Origin: Datnioides undecimradiatus
Taxonomy: Eukaryota > Chordata > Actinopteri > Lobotiformes > Datnioididae
Length of the DNA stretch: 64,000 nt
Assembly (NCBI GenBank): GCA_008933995.1
Contig: WARS01000029.1
Location: 20,801,511-20,865,510 of the forward strand
Direction of reading: 5' to 3'
Position 1 is the first letter of the stretch; each line of letters starts with the position of its first letter. The position numbers and the translations under genes were made by a program. Positions 25,509-37,571 of this stretch are shown here, piece after piece. A model generated the notes under the pieces. That model ran no database searches, was not told the origin of the DNA, and saw nothing but the letters and a program-made list of their open reading frames with translations.

Positions 25509-28369
25509 ATCAGAATTTTGAGGCTAATTTCCAAAGAAATGTGAGAAGCTGAAACTGAAATTAAAAGTCAGTTTCAGCTTGAGGAGCCATGCAGCAGGGA
25601 CCTTTTGTCTAGCTGAGGCTAACGTGTCTTCAGCTACTTAAAATGAGGTGGCTGAGGGTCGGTGTGCTACCCAGAGACACGCAGGTGTTGATGGAAATGC
25701 TGTCTATAGGTGAAATCAGGCCACTCTGCCGCCCAGAACGTCTGCCCAAATCAGCTGGACCATCGTTTCGTCACTCTTTGTTCATTTTAATTGTGCAAAT
25801 CCTCTTCACTAAATAGTTTCCATTCATTTTGATGAGGCTTAGTGCAAAGGACAGAAATGATATACGACTTTGTAAAAGCTGCTCACAACGATAAAGTCAT
25901 AATTACTTTTAAGGTGGACTGAAAGGTTGTCAGAGTGGAAGTAAAGGTGGTGCCTTTGCCAAGCACAGCCCCAAAAACAATGGCAATATTAAATGAGTAA
26001 TTTGTGAAAACTGATAGCCGCTAATGACGCCCGTGCAATGCAAATTGGCCGAACAATGTGCAGCATGTGTAGCCTTTTAGAGGAAAACAGACAAACGGGG
26101 CATCTGACAGCGGCGGATGCTGAAGTCGCCGGGGATTCTTAATCTGCCGTTGTTAAACGTTCCTGAAAAACTCGAGTCCTGAGAATCAAAGTCCCCAGAT
26201 TCGCCAGCGCATTGTTTCAGAGTTTGACAGCAACAAACACAACCCAAGGTCATTCAATCACAACAACACACAAGAGGTGTTTTTCTCCCGCTGTCTTTTT
26301 TTTTTTTTTTTTGTCACCAGGAGAGTCGACTACAGAGAATAAATATGTCAGAGCGCATGGATGTCCTTGGCTAAACTCCATTCGAACTGTCTCATTTTAG
26401 ACAAGTTGACCAGCTGGCACTAAAACAGAAAGAGAAGAAACAAGCTTTGAAATTCCAGCTGGACTTCAGATTCCCCTGTCAGTCACTTTGCCTTTGCCTT
26501 TTTTTTTTTTTTGCTCCGCGTTACTAAAACTCTGGATAACAAGACTTAAATCCTAACAGGAAGACGGCTTTAATCGATATCCGTGCACTTTTAAAGTCGT
26601 ATTCTCGTGGCGCTACTGTTAAAAAGGGAAGAGAAATTACTCTAATCTCTTCACTGTATGTGTAAATGTTTGTTGCTCACGAGTTCTGCTCTTGTCTTTA
26701 TCTAAAATTAAATCTTTTAATTACACCGGTTCAAGTATGTCCGCGCCAATCTGCCTAACAGCCGCGGCGTCTAACACGTCTTCTGTAGGCAGAAATTAAC
26801 ATTCTGCTCTCGTGTGATCTTTAATCATCTCCCAATTATCAGAGCGCTCCATGTGAACAAGGTGACACGCCGCAGGCATCGTAAACGTACATGTACGTAC
26901 AGTACACCTGCTCTCACATTACACCATCACAGCTCTGCCTCCCTCTTATATACATATACTGCTAATATGGTCACTGGATTGTTTTATGTTTTATTTAATT
27001 TGTTTCTCTTTAATCTCAAAGTGCAACAACTAAAGGCGAGGCACTTTGCTCAGAGTCAGAGGTCACCTATCTGGAAATCAGTGGTTGGATCCCTGTTTAC
27101 CTCCAGTCTGCTTAAACACTGGCAAGACATTTAACCCCACATTAGTCCTGAAGGCTGTGACATTGGTGTGTGAAAGTGTGAATCACATGATCACATAGAC
27201 AACCCACTGCACCGTTAACTTAACAGATCACATGCTTGCCTCTGCACTCTGCTGGCTTAACGTTGGTCTTCTCTCGTCTGGGACAGCCCACAGTCACACA
27301 CTGTATACCCGCTGTTGCTACTTCAAAACAATTGTTGCTCAGGTAACAAAGGATCATATGTGATCGAATGTATTTTTGTTTTATTCTTGTGTTTTTTGCT
27401 GTTTAGATAAAATGATGATTTTGATGTGTGCTTTTATTTTAAAGTTGTTTGTTGCAGGTGCACCATCCTCCAGATGCTACCGCCTCCTCTGTGTCCAGCT
27501 CTCATTGGCTGATTAGAGTAGCCTGCATAAAAGACTGTGTTTTAAAAGACTCTTCAAATCACTCTGATGGAGGCCCTGCACCAAAACGTGTTGGTGAACT
27601 TGAGGTTCTTTCAGTTCGTCGGCTCGCATTGCTGATTTGTTTTTGCACAGCAGGTTCACTCCCACCCCTGAGTGAGCAGTCTGCTTTCCGGCAGAGTACC
27701 ATGGCCTCCACACTCAGAGGTGTTGACTATTATCCCAGTCGCTTCACACTCAGCTGCAAATCCCCTCAGTTTTGCAGCTGGGGGTTGCAGGAACCACAAA
27801 GCTGAATCACGCTATAAAGTATGATTGTATGCTGCAGCATCTCTGTCAGAGGTATAGCGCCAAATGAGTTGGCATAATGCTGAGTAAGCCGCCGCCACCA
27901 CACAAACCTGTCTGTATTTCACAGTATGCACAGCTTTTAAGCCTGGTGTTTGATTTGAAATGTCCACGACTGTGTACTGGTAGCCATGCCAGCAATGGTT
28001 TGCAAGAGCTGAAGGGGATGAGCGACCATTAGCAAAAGAGTCGGCCACGGCAACAACGTGCATGGTGGAAGTCCGCCAAGTAACATCAGCAAAAATATAC
28101 ATATAAAGTTCAAAAGCACTCGATCTGTTACTGATATGTTATTGTATATTACATTATTAATATTGTTGCAGCAGTGATTAAACTGAATTTTGTTGCTGTA
28201 GTTGTTGCTCGGGTGGAACTAGTTTCTTTCATATTAGTTACAGTCCAGTAGTTTTGTCCTGTGGTGTCTGTATTTAAAAAGCTTTTGGGTCTCAAACACT
28301 TATTCAAATAAAACCATCTGAGAAGGTTGTAGTGAGATCTGTCTTCCCAAACTAGATATGCTATTTAGC
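25509..28369. other. Intergenic, one degenerate repeat, no gene seen
   Basis: There is no supported gene. It includes T runs near 26297-26312 and 26498-26512 and one probable SINE-like repeat (listed separately). The open frame at plus 27449-27805 lacks any recognisable domain. Confidence 0.45.
27030..27180 (+). repeat. Degenerate teleost interspersed repeat (SINE/MITE-like)
   Basis: The order of short motifs (gctcagagtcagaggtcacc, then a gtggttggatccc box, then actggcaagacattta acccc, then a ttggtgtgtgaaagtgtgaa tail) matches a repeat I remember as very common in teleost introns. The copy is diverged and its ends are not sharp, so the boundaries are approximate. Confidence 0.4.
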
Positions 28370-29395
28370 AATCAGAATCAGAATTGTGTTTATTGCCATG
28401 TAACTGAAGAGGTTTCACATTACTAGGAATTTGCCTTAGTGGTTTGGTACATACATCAAACATAAAAATAAGTAACATATAATAAGAAGCATGCATGGGG
28501 TAAAATAAAATAAAATAAAATGAGATAAATAGGATAAAATCTAAGTAAGCTAAAATAAGGCTATGAATTTACAAGATAAACAAATGAACAGAACAATGTG
28601 GAAGGGTTAAGTGTGGACACAAAATAGATCTTGATATGAACCCAGTGTAACTTATGGATCTGTGAGGTGGTACAAGTGTGCAAAGTAGTGCAAGTAAGGT
28701 GAACAGTAGGTAAACAGTGCAAATAGTCAGTAGGTGGATCATGACAGGAGCGTGGTACAGTTGCAATACTGGAGTAAAGTGACAGTGCAGAGCAGTATGA
28801 TTAATTAGAGTTCAACAGTCCAACAGCAGCGGGGAAGAAGCTGTTCTTGTGGCGTGAGGTTCTGGTCCGAATGGACCGTAACCTTCTGCCTGAAGGGAGT
28901 GGCTCAAAGAGTCCGTGTCCAGGGTGAGAAGGGTCAGCTGTGATCCGACCTGCACACCTCAGAGTCCTGGAGATGTACAGGTCTTGGAGAGATGGGAGGC
29001 TGCAGCCGATCACCTTCTCAGCAGAGCGCACAACACGCTGCAGTCTGTGCTTGTCCCTGGCAGTGGCCGCAGCGTACCACACTGTGATGGAGGAGGTGAG
29101 GATGGACTCAGTGATGGCTGTGTAGAACTGAACCATCATCCTGGCTGGCACCTTGAGTTTTCTCAGCTGCCGCAGGAAGTACATCCTCTGCTGGGCCTTC
29201 TTGATGAGAGAGCTGATGGTCAGCTCCCACTTGAGGTCCTGGGAGATGGTAGTACCCAGGAAGCAGAAGGAGTCCACAGTGGAGATGGGGGTCTCTGTCA
29301 GGGTGAGGGGGAGCGATGGAGCCGACCCTTTCCGAAAGTCTACCGTCATCTCCACTGTCACAAGCCAAGGTTTGGTCCCACTTGTTGACTCTTAA
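28370..29395 (-). mobile_element. 5'-truncated non-LTR retrotransposon (LINE), 3' end of the RT ORF plus 3' UTR
   Basis: On the minus strand 28801-29361 is a 186-codon open frame with the C-terminal reverse-transcriptase region typical of fish L2/CR1-like LINEs: FCFLGTTISQDLKWE, then IKKAQQRMYFLRQLRK, then LPSGRRLRSIRTRTSRHKNS near the stop. Downstream, 28370-28800 is the 3' UTR, including an AAAAT repeat (about 28503-28522) and a terminal ATTCTGATTCTGAT-type repeat, the usual tail of this family in fish. Only the end of the RT is present; everything upstream of about 29395 (endonuclease, RT core) is missing, as expected from 5' truncation during target-primed insertion. The remaining frame has no stop, so the copy is fairly young. 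L2 versus another CR1-related clade is not settled. Confidence 0.85.
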
Positions 29396-29479
29396 CAATG
29401 TTTCATATTTATGTAAAATCATGATCTGTGAAGTTAGCAGTAGCTATATCTGTCAAAAGGAATGTAGTGGAGCAAACTC

Positions 29480-29580
29480 TGATACGTTTAATAATAATTA
29501 ATAATACTACCACCTTTTATTTATAGGCGCCTTTCTCAAACGCTCAAGGTCGCCTTACATTAATACACTTTTGAAAACAT
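29480..29580. repeat. Probable fragment of a common teleost repeat (TTTATTTATAGGCGCCTTTC motif)
   Basis: An A/T-rich AATAATAATA lead-in is followed by ttttatttataggcgccttt and a ctcaaggtcgccttaca block. This combination recurs widely in fish genomes as I remember it. The ends are indistinct. Confidence 0.4.
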
Positions 29581-30932
29581 ATACAATGTAGTTTGAGTAC
29601 AATTATAAAACAAACATTAAGTAGCTGTACTCACAAGTAATTCTGGAGTACAGATACTTCAAACGTACACCACATGGCCACATGCTTTTGGCCAAAGCAC
29701 TAAAAGAAACAGCTGAGCGTCACATGTGCACGTCTTTGTTTCAGCAGCTTTTTCAAACTGTAAAGAAAGAGGAGTACGTCAGATCGGGGCAGAGGATGGT
29801 ACTTAATGCTCGACGACAGATGGCTCTCACACAAACTGCAGCCAGAGAAGCGCAGAGGCAGAGGAAAGGCTGAGTGGAAGAGCAGATTCAGGCCAAAGTC
29901 TCCCAGCTTCCAGACGGATACTTGTGGGATTAGGATGATTATGCTTTTGAATGGTGGATGGATTTTATTGCTAACTGTCGGTGTGTGGTTTTACCCGTCG
30001 ACTAGCCAGACTCATACCTGGCCTGAGGGGATTTTTTTTATGTTGCTGACAGGTGGCTGGTGTTTTTCCCTCTCGTGGGAGAGTAAGGAATTAATGTGGT
30101 GTTTCATAGGGTTTATATATTCAGCGTGAGAGCCACAGAGATCACACATGCTGTCCCCTGACATCAGACCTGCTCTGTTTCCATAGAAACGATGCAAGTG
30201 CACAAGTCTGTCTCCTCCCAGACTGGCCAGGGGGGAAGAGGACCTTTTCTTCTTCTGTGGTGCAAAACGGCAAAGTGGTTTGTGTTTTTTTATTCCTTTT
30301 GGAGCTGTGAAGCTATTTAGAATTGAATCGTCATCATCACAGTCATCTCACTTGGCCTCTGACCCCGAAACTACCACGTGCTGTTGCTGGTTAATCACAT
30401 GACTGTCATCTTGTAAATTTCCTGATCTTTTCGATGCTTTCAGTCATGTTTTTTTTTTAACTTTTAAGTTCTTTAAAACCCAGAAGAAGCTAATCTATGT
30501 GGACAAAAACATGATTATAGACTAATGAAAATGTATTTTTTAATTATTAGTCCCCGAAATCTGGCGCTGTGGTCCTTAAAGGGGCTTTATATCTGAAGTA
30601 TTTCTGTCCAACATCAAATATTAATGACAAAATTATCAAAAACATCCTGATTTGTAAATGAAATCCTGAAACTTTTGTTTATCAGTGTTTGATCGACAGC
30701 ACTGTCGGCGCATTTTGAGCCCCGCCCACTGCACATTGTTGAGGAAAAGCAAGGACGAAAGCACAAACGCAAAAATCTGCCACGTGAATTTGACAAAAAG
30801 AAAAAATCAAATGTAACGTGTGAATTGTTGAATAACCCACTGTGGATGTGATTCCTCTGCCCTGAGCAGGGCATCCAGAATGATGAAATGCCCTTGAGCA
30901 ACACACTGAATCACTGCCACATTAGAAAAGTG
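29581..30932. other. Intergenic, no gene seen
   Basis: There is no recognisable gene or transposon, only short chance frames. Positions 29690-29880 give a short open frame without a domain. Confidence 0.4.
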
Positions 30933-30958
30933 CTCTCTCTCTCTCTCTCTCTATTTTT

Positions 30959-31002
<44 letters not shown>

Positions 31003-31010
31003 ATGCGCAT
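30933..31010. repeat. Compound microsatellite (CT)n-T(n)-(TA)n ending in a GC palindrome
   Basis: About ten CT units (30933-30952) are followed by a T run, about 17 TA units (30964-30998) and the perfect palindrome ATGCGCATGCGCAT (30997-31010). Both the TA tract and the alternating purine-pyrimidine palindrome favour non-B structures (cruciform, Z-DNA). Apparent open frames here encode only Ile-Tyr repeats. Confidence 0.9.
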
Positions 31011-31454
31011 TCCATTTACTATTTACACCAAGGATTATTGCCATGCAGCTGGGGCAGTTTGACACTAAACTGAAAAAAGCAAAACGATAAATTGGCAAAA
31101 AGGATTGCATGTTTTATTTATGTAATGTGTTGTTTTTTACATTATTAGTATTTATCTCACTGTCCTTGGGTCCACTCCTGTCCATTCTGGCATTGTTCTT
31201 GACACTGTATTAACAGATGTGACTTTAAATATAATACCAATGGTCTACACTTACAGATAAACATGATATACAATGACCCAAATGACCTGGCGCTCACTTG
31301 ATAAAACTGAAATCTGACAATACTCCCACAGCTGCAGGACATGTTTTTTAAAAAGAAATCAGTAGTTTTCAGTGACAAGGACACACATTTTGGTTTTTTG
31401 TGCACATGTACAAAGCAAAAAAACTTTCATAGCTTCACCTAAAAAGGCTTTTTG

Positions 31455-31855
31455 TGCCCCTATTGTCATTTTGCATCTTGTTGTGGTTATTTTGCATCTC
31501 TTCTTGGTCACAGTGAGTCTCTCTGTTGTCGTTTTGCGTCTCTGCTCATTTAGCATCCCTGTTGTGGTTGTTTTGCATCTTGGTAGCTATTTTTGTGTCT
31601 CTTTGTGGTTGTTTTCATTCTTTTTGTTGTTCTGTGTCTCAGTGGTCATTTTGCATCTCTTTGTGGTTGTTTTCCTTCTTTTTGTTGTTATGTGTCTTTG
31701 TAGCTGTTTTGCATCTCTTTGTGGTTGTTTTCCTTCTTTTTTGTTGTAGTTCTGTGTCTTTGTGGTTGTTTTGCATCTTTGTGGTTAATTTGGTGTCTCT
31801 TTGAGGCCATTCTGCACCTCTTATGTGGTCAATTTGAGTTGCTCTGTGGTTGTTT
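31455..31855. repeat. Degenerate minisatellite, unit about 21 bp (TTTGCATCTCTTTGTGGTTG)
   Basis: Around 18-19 diverged copies of a T/G-rich unit follow one another, for example attttgcatctctttgtgg followed by ttgttttccttctttttgt. A higher-order unit of about 42-63 bp is suggested by the alternation of gcatct and tgtgtct versions. The plus-strand open frames of up to 125 codons inside it are repetitive (FVVVFLLFV-type) and not genes. Confidence 0.8.
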
Positions 31856-34464
31856 GTGTCTTACAAAGAGACATTTTGCAGCCCAGGTGGACCTTTGACC
31901 CTTTGGACTGGTCGGCCCATTTACTAATTCATCCACCATGTGTTGCACAAACATCTTCCTACTGAGATCTATCACCCAACTTTTATTAATCCAACTTGAC
32001 TTGCATATTTTACAGATGGTTGCCCACATCCGGATTTAAGAACAATCGGCTGCTCCCGTGGTGTGAAGGCTCACAGGAAGCACAGCCTTCAATAAACATC
32101 TGCTTTGTTTAGTTCTTAGATATGCAACTTATTTCTTGCTCGCAGCATGCTGTAGAGCTCACACTGGGCTGATCTGAGCAAGTGTGAGAGACAGAAAAAG
32201 AAAGGGAGAGCATTTGGTAAAGCATGTGGTAAGAAATCCCTTCACATCGTATTACGGGCCAGTTTAGCTCTTACATTTGGAATTCACGCCTGTCTCCATG
32301 CTCCTTTTAACGCCTCTGCAGTTATCAAATCATTAATTAAGCTTATGTCAAATCTACCCAGAGAGCCTGGTGTGGGAGAGAGATACGACTGCAGGCACCA
32401 CCAGCCATCTGCTTCCAACATGCTGATGTTGCAGGCGATCAGTCCTAATAGGCCCTATGTCCAGGCAGAGCCAGAACCAGCATTTGTCTCAGCAGCACAC
32501 TGACAGGGCTGATTCAGGGCCTGAAACTGGGCAGTCGGCATCAGAAAGCATCCTGCTGTAAAAGACCAAAGAGACACTTGCATCAAATGTAATTACACTC
32601 TCTAAAATAGATGCACAGATGTACCATGACGTGCACATAATGAGCCATCATGGGAGCTGATTCCATGCCCTTAAATGCACCATAAAAAAAGGTAAAAATA
32701 AGTTTCTTATTTATGAGTTTAGTTTGCACCTTGCGCCAATTCAGCCTGAACTAAAAAAGTAATCACTTGAGTTGCATTGGATTGGAAGTTAGGACACCCG
32801 GCATGAGTTAGTCCGCCTGAAGACTGGTAGGAGAGCAGTCTGGTGCTCTTGAGACTGCAAACTCAAGAGAGTCAGTTATGAATGAAGACTAAGCCAACTG
32901 TAGTTTGCCTTTGAATCGCCAATGAATTGATCAGATGAATGCATTTTGGATATATTAGTCCCAAATGCACTGCAGCCTAGGAAATTATACTATAACAGTC
33001 AAAACAAGAGATGTTCACCAGGTTTTAACATCAGAATTAGAGTTGGAGAATTTACTCTTTGGAAGACGTACATGGAGTTCAGAGCATTTGAAATGAGGTA
33101 CGCACATGAGCTGACATGGACTTTGATCTCCAAGTAGTTCTTGCAAAGCCTTTAGGTGCGTTTTGGGGTCAGTTTTCCTGCTGCAGTGTGAGTCGTTCTC
33201 CACAAAAGATGCAAACCAAAGGCCGGTGCATGTCACTGAGGAACAGTGTGGTGCATCAGTTCGTTCAGAGCGGAGTCATTTTTTGTGCAGGTGGCACCTC
33301 CAGAGTGGGCAAAACACCCGGACACATGAATATTCCCAACACCAGGGAGTCTCGTTCCCTCTCCTCCTCACCTTTCTGTTAATGCCATGTCTTGGCTTTT
33401 AATTTGGATTCTTTGGAAAATCAGACCCCCCCCAAACACTTTGCCTTGCGAAGTCATTTAAAACTGCTTTTCAACTACATGACAGCCCTCTTTTGACAAT
33501 ACGTTTACTGATTGCAGTCTTGTATTTTTAATTTTTCATATTATCTCTCATGGACCTAATTGTGATGCTGATCTTCTGTCCGCGTGGTCACTTTTGCTCT
33601 GCCTGATCTTGCTTTGGATGCAACTGATCCAGTTTCTGCAAAGGATTTATGAGTCGCCTGCAGCGCCTTCTTACAAACCCTGCAGTGGAGCCATGACATC
33701 AAACAGAGAAATCCTCTCTTTGACTTCTGACTGGTTCACTTAATACTGACAACATTTCCCATCACAGTGCTGAGGACCAGGTGGTTGCAAGCTGCGTTAG
33801 AGCAAGCCTGTGATGAGTTGATTAAATCCACCTGAATGTCGTCTGAACATGTTTCAGCAGAAGGAAGTCAAGACCTTTTTAATTTAATTTGGTCAAAGCT
33901 ACATGTTTGCTTAAATGTGATGACCTTCGTTTATTTTTTTTTGGTGAAACTTCAAACTTTCTGATCTTTTTCCTGGTTTATGTTAAAATATTAGCATGTT
34001 ATGTCTTTTGTGTGCATGTGTTTTTGGATTTTTCTGCGCAGTCCTGAGAATCTGAGGTAAGCCTTCAGACAGTGCCCGTAAGCACCTGAAGAAGACCTGT
34101 AATAAACTTGGCGTGACCTCATTACAGTACGTGTCCCTGCGATATCTTGTTTGCTTTGCTTTCTAAATGTGTTTTTCAAGGTCCACCTCCTTTCGTGAAC
34201 ACATGCACATGAACCCTACCAGGTGTTGGCAATCTTGAGTTTACCAAGAGGAATTAAAGGGAGCGAGGAAACCTTGGGCTCATTTTCCCTCTTTGCATTT
34301 TGTACTTTCTTTTTCCTGTCAGCCTTAGTGGGAATAACTCCAGCTTGAATATAGTTCTCTTGAGCTATTGCACAGTTAAAGAAAAAGTTAATTAACGTTG
34401 TTAAAAACAGTTACTTAACTTCAAGTGTCTTTTCACATCTGCCTAATAAGTAGGTGGATAGTAT
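31856..34464. other. Intergenic, no gene seen
   Basis: There is no supported coding exon, structural RNA or transposon. The sequence is ordinary mixed-composition spacer with short chance frames. Confidence 0.45.
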
Positions 34465-34468
34465 TTAA

Positions 34469-35241
34469 AGAGGACATATTCTGGCAGCTGAAGGCTGTTT
34501 TAAACAGGTTCTGGATGTCTTGAAAACAAGCTTTTGAAATGTTTTGCATAATAAATCTGAAGCTCAGCCTCTGAGGAGGGTCTGCAGTCTCCCACTCTCT
34601 ACCTTCATTATCTATGTGGAGCTCTGAGTGGGCGGGGAGGCTATGATAATGAGACGCTGCTCTGATTGGCTGCCTGAATGACGTATGGAGGGGGAGGGTG
34701 CAGAGCGGCGCAGGACCGGTATCCAACATGGCTGCCGCTCCCGACGAACAGCCCGCGGCTGTACGCTACAGCTACGACCCAGAATCTGACGGCGAACAGC
34801 GGAGGAAACGGTTGGAAAGAATCAAAGAATCAAACGCAGCCACGGTCTCCTCTGGTCTTCTGGGGCTGGGACAGAATATCGGCGTTTGTGTTGGTGTTTA
34901 CAACCAACAACAGAGCAGTCTGCATGTCCGGCTCTGACCGACGACATCGCCACACACCGCTAGCTTACCGCCGGAAACAGAGAGCTTCACCTAGCGGGAT
35001 GAACGCCCCCTCTCAGCGGTTTCACTCAGAGGAGGACGGGCTCTGTAAATCACTCCTGTGGTTACGTAACGACAGGAGCTGGATCTGAACGGCCTGTAGG
35101 AGCCCCATGTTACCAGAGGGTGGGCTGCAGAGACGATGCAGGACCTGTCTGCCTTCCTCACTCTCTGAGCTGGTTCAGCTGAGGGGGGACTAGTTTAAAT
35201 ATGTAGAGGCAAGAAAACGTGTTTTTCATAATATGTCCCCT
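34469..35241. mobile_element. TTAA-flanked non-autonomous DNA transposon, 773 bp, with GC-rich interior
   Basis: The left end AGAGGACATATT and the inverted right end AGGGGACATATT are each flanked by TTAA (34465-34468 and 35242-35245), the target-site duplication expected for piggyBac-type insertion. A Harbinger-type (TWA) reading of the same ends cannot be excluded. The ends are A/T-rich, while the interior (about 34625-35090) is GC-rich and contains a frame beginning MAAAPDEQPAAVRYSYDPES at 34728, open to 34935. I recall this end sequence (TTTAAAGGGGACATATTATG) as a high-copy teleost repeat. No transposase is present. Confidence 0.7.
34728..34937 (+). other. Short open frame inside the TTAA element (69 codons, possible captured exon)
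   Basis: The ATG at 34728 sits in a good context (ccaacATGG) and opens an acidic then basic frame (YSYDPESDGEQRRKRLERIKES at residues 14-35) ending at 34937. Composition is unlike the A/T-rich element ends. It may be a captured 5' exon of a host or transposon gene carried by the element. No expression evidence is available and the frame is short, so I do not call it a gene. Confidence 0.3.
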
Positions 35242-35245
35242 TTAA

Positions 35246-37330
35246 AGCTGCTTTTTGATTTGCATGCCTGTTTTCGTTGTAGGGCAGTGCCACCACTGTT
35301 TTTCTTCAAGTAATGATGGATTTTCACTGTTAATGCTCTCTGTTTGCAAAGTAAAACAAAAAGAAAAGCTCTTTTCTAAGTTGCCAGGCTTCTCTAAACT
35401 GTCCAAACACTGCAGCTGATCAAGATTTAAAACTGAGCTTAGTGTTAAGATGTGCTTGATGAACCCATTTTATTTAGGTAACAGTACAATCTTTCGTCTC
35501 GTGATACCCTCAAGTGAAACTTTACACATTTAACCTCCCAAAAAAGTGGTCAAAGAATGACAGTGTTGCTGATTTTTCATCTTTCTGTTGAGTGTGAACA
35601 TCACAGCCTCACGTGCTGCAGGCATTGCTTTATTACTGTAAAGCAGAACTGAGCTGCAGCTTTAAACCGGCTCCTTCAGCTGCGTCTTGTTCAGGCGGCT
35701 TCAACAGCCCCCAAGAAGAGACGCACGACATCTCTGCAGCGGAGTAGAAAGACTCAGGTAAAGCCACCGTAGGTGAGAGTGAGCGTGGGTGTCAGGCAAA
35801 GTTTCACTAGTTGAATGTGACAGAGCTGTTAGCACATCATTGAGATTCAGTACAGGTCCAGATCAGAACCGGCATTATTGGCCACATTTCATGGTCTGAA
35901 TCTTTTAAATTCCATTTCCTTGCCAGCTAATGGAGGATTGCAGGTGGCTGCTGAGACACTGATCTGCACTCAGTACAGTGTGTGTGTCCTTGTTTTACTC
36001 ATAAAAAAACATGAGCCTAACTATATTTGTGGGGTCCGACAGCTTTGTGGGGACCGAAGTGTTGTACCCCACATGTTTTAAATGGGTGTCTGAGGGTCGA
36101 GAGCCGGTTTTAAGGTTCAAGGTTTCAGTTGTGATGAGCTAGTGAGTACATAATGTCAATGAATTGTCCCCACAGTAATAGTGGAACAAAGGTGTCTCTG
36201 TATGTATGTTTCATGGTGACACTAGACTCCAGGAATCGCAGGTTGTAGGATATGTGGCGCCTTCAGGTGAATGGTACGGGTGATTGAAGTAGTTTCTCAT
36301 CAGCACTTGCGGACTTGCCTCCTCTCCCTCCTAAAGGTCCCTCTGTGGGACACCGACAAGCTCAAAGGCTCATAGTTGCATCACCTTGAAGCCCCATAAG
36401 TCAGTGTGCTCTCATATTCGAGGTGAATGTGGAACACCTTGTTCACAATGACACCAGCAGGAAGAAAAGAGGAATTGTGGCTGGTCTGCGACAGCATGAG
36501 AGAGTCGTCAACGTGCCTGCTTGATCACACACTGAGCAGCAGTATTTCAATTAAACATATTCAAAAACACGTTTTATTACTTTTTGGTAATGTTTATTGT
36601 GCTAGACTGAAAAAGCCTGTGAATCACATGACATCTGGTCACTATGACTGACGGATACCACCCAGCATGCACCTCTGGATTCAGTCTCCCACCTCCAAAA
36701 CACCCTGAGGAGCCACTTCAAATTCGGTAAATGATGAGAGAAGTTTGCAGAAGTCATTGTTTCAAGGCGGGGGTTCAGAGGTCAGAGGCTACTAAGGCTA
36801 CTAAATCCCTGAAATGTGATACTATGAGTTTAATATAATGTAATTCTCAAATTATATGTATTTTGTATTTAATATTGACATGTTTGCATGAAGCAGGCAC
36901 AGAAATGCATTTAACCAGAGCTGCCTGGTGCTGATGTGTAACTGCAGTGATGAAATGTTGCAGGTTACACAGTATAATCACTGATAAATCCCGTTGTCTG
37001 CTGAAGTGATGGCCCTGCCACCCTGTGAAAGTTGTCCTTAGATGCTTTTCCTTAAACTGTGAAAGCACTCCAGCGCAAGTTAAAGTCCTGCATTTAGAAC
37101 CTTACTAAATTAAAAGTACATAAGTATCATATCTGATGTTTTTGGATTAATATGACTGCATTAATGTGGAATTTCACAGCTGTAGATGTGATTATATACG
37201 GTAGTAGTTAAATAAGGTTGTGCTCTTCCTTTGTCTTGTCAGGCTACAGTGCCCCCTGCAGTCTGACTGCTATCATTACCGGCCACAGGAGACATAAAGA
37301 ACTGAAGCGAAATTAATGTTTTTTTTCTTT
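35246..37330. other. Intergenic spacer downstream of cp
   Basis: No gene is seen. A short gtggggtcc...gtggggacc...ccccac block near 36030-36075 resembles a frequent teleost repeat motif but is too short to define. Poly-T tracts at 37318-37350 precede the cp poly(A) signal. Confidence 0.4.
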
Positions 37331-37335
37331 TTTCT

Positions 37336-37341
37336 TTATTT
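37336..37341 (-). terminator. cp: Probable poly(A) signal of cp
   Basis: TTTATT on the plus strand (AATAAA on the coding strand) lies about 230 bases downstream of the cp stop codon, inside a T-rich tract. This is a candidate only. Confidence 0.4.
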
Positions 37342-37571
37342 TTTTTTTTACAGTACGCAGTGTCTTCACTGACATTTGGAAAATATCAAAGCAGGAAGAC
37401 AATTATAAAAACGCAATTTTAAAATAAAATGACTCTTGGGTTGGGATGTTTTATTCTGAGCTGTAATTATGTCAGCTTTGCAAAGCAAACGAGCCCAGTG
37501 AATTGGGAAACTGAAATTAAATTTCATCCGGTCTCCGCTGTCTTCACTCTGAATCCATTTTCCTCAAATGT

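Noticed and set aside
28915..29388. 157-codon plus-strand frame opposite the LINE
   Set aside because: It is the antisense shadow of the LINE reverse-transcriptase frame; the minus-strand reading has the recognised motifs.
31372..31804. 125- and 92-codon plus-strand frames rich in Phe/Val/Leu
   Set aside because: They are translations of the minisatellite; every frame is open because the unit lacks stops.
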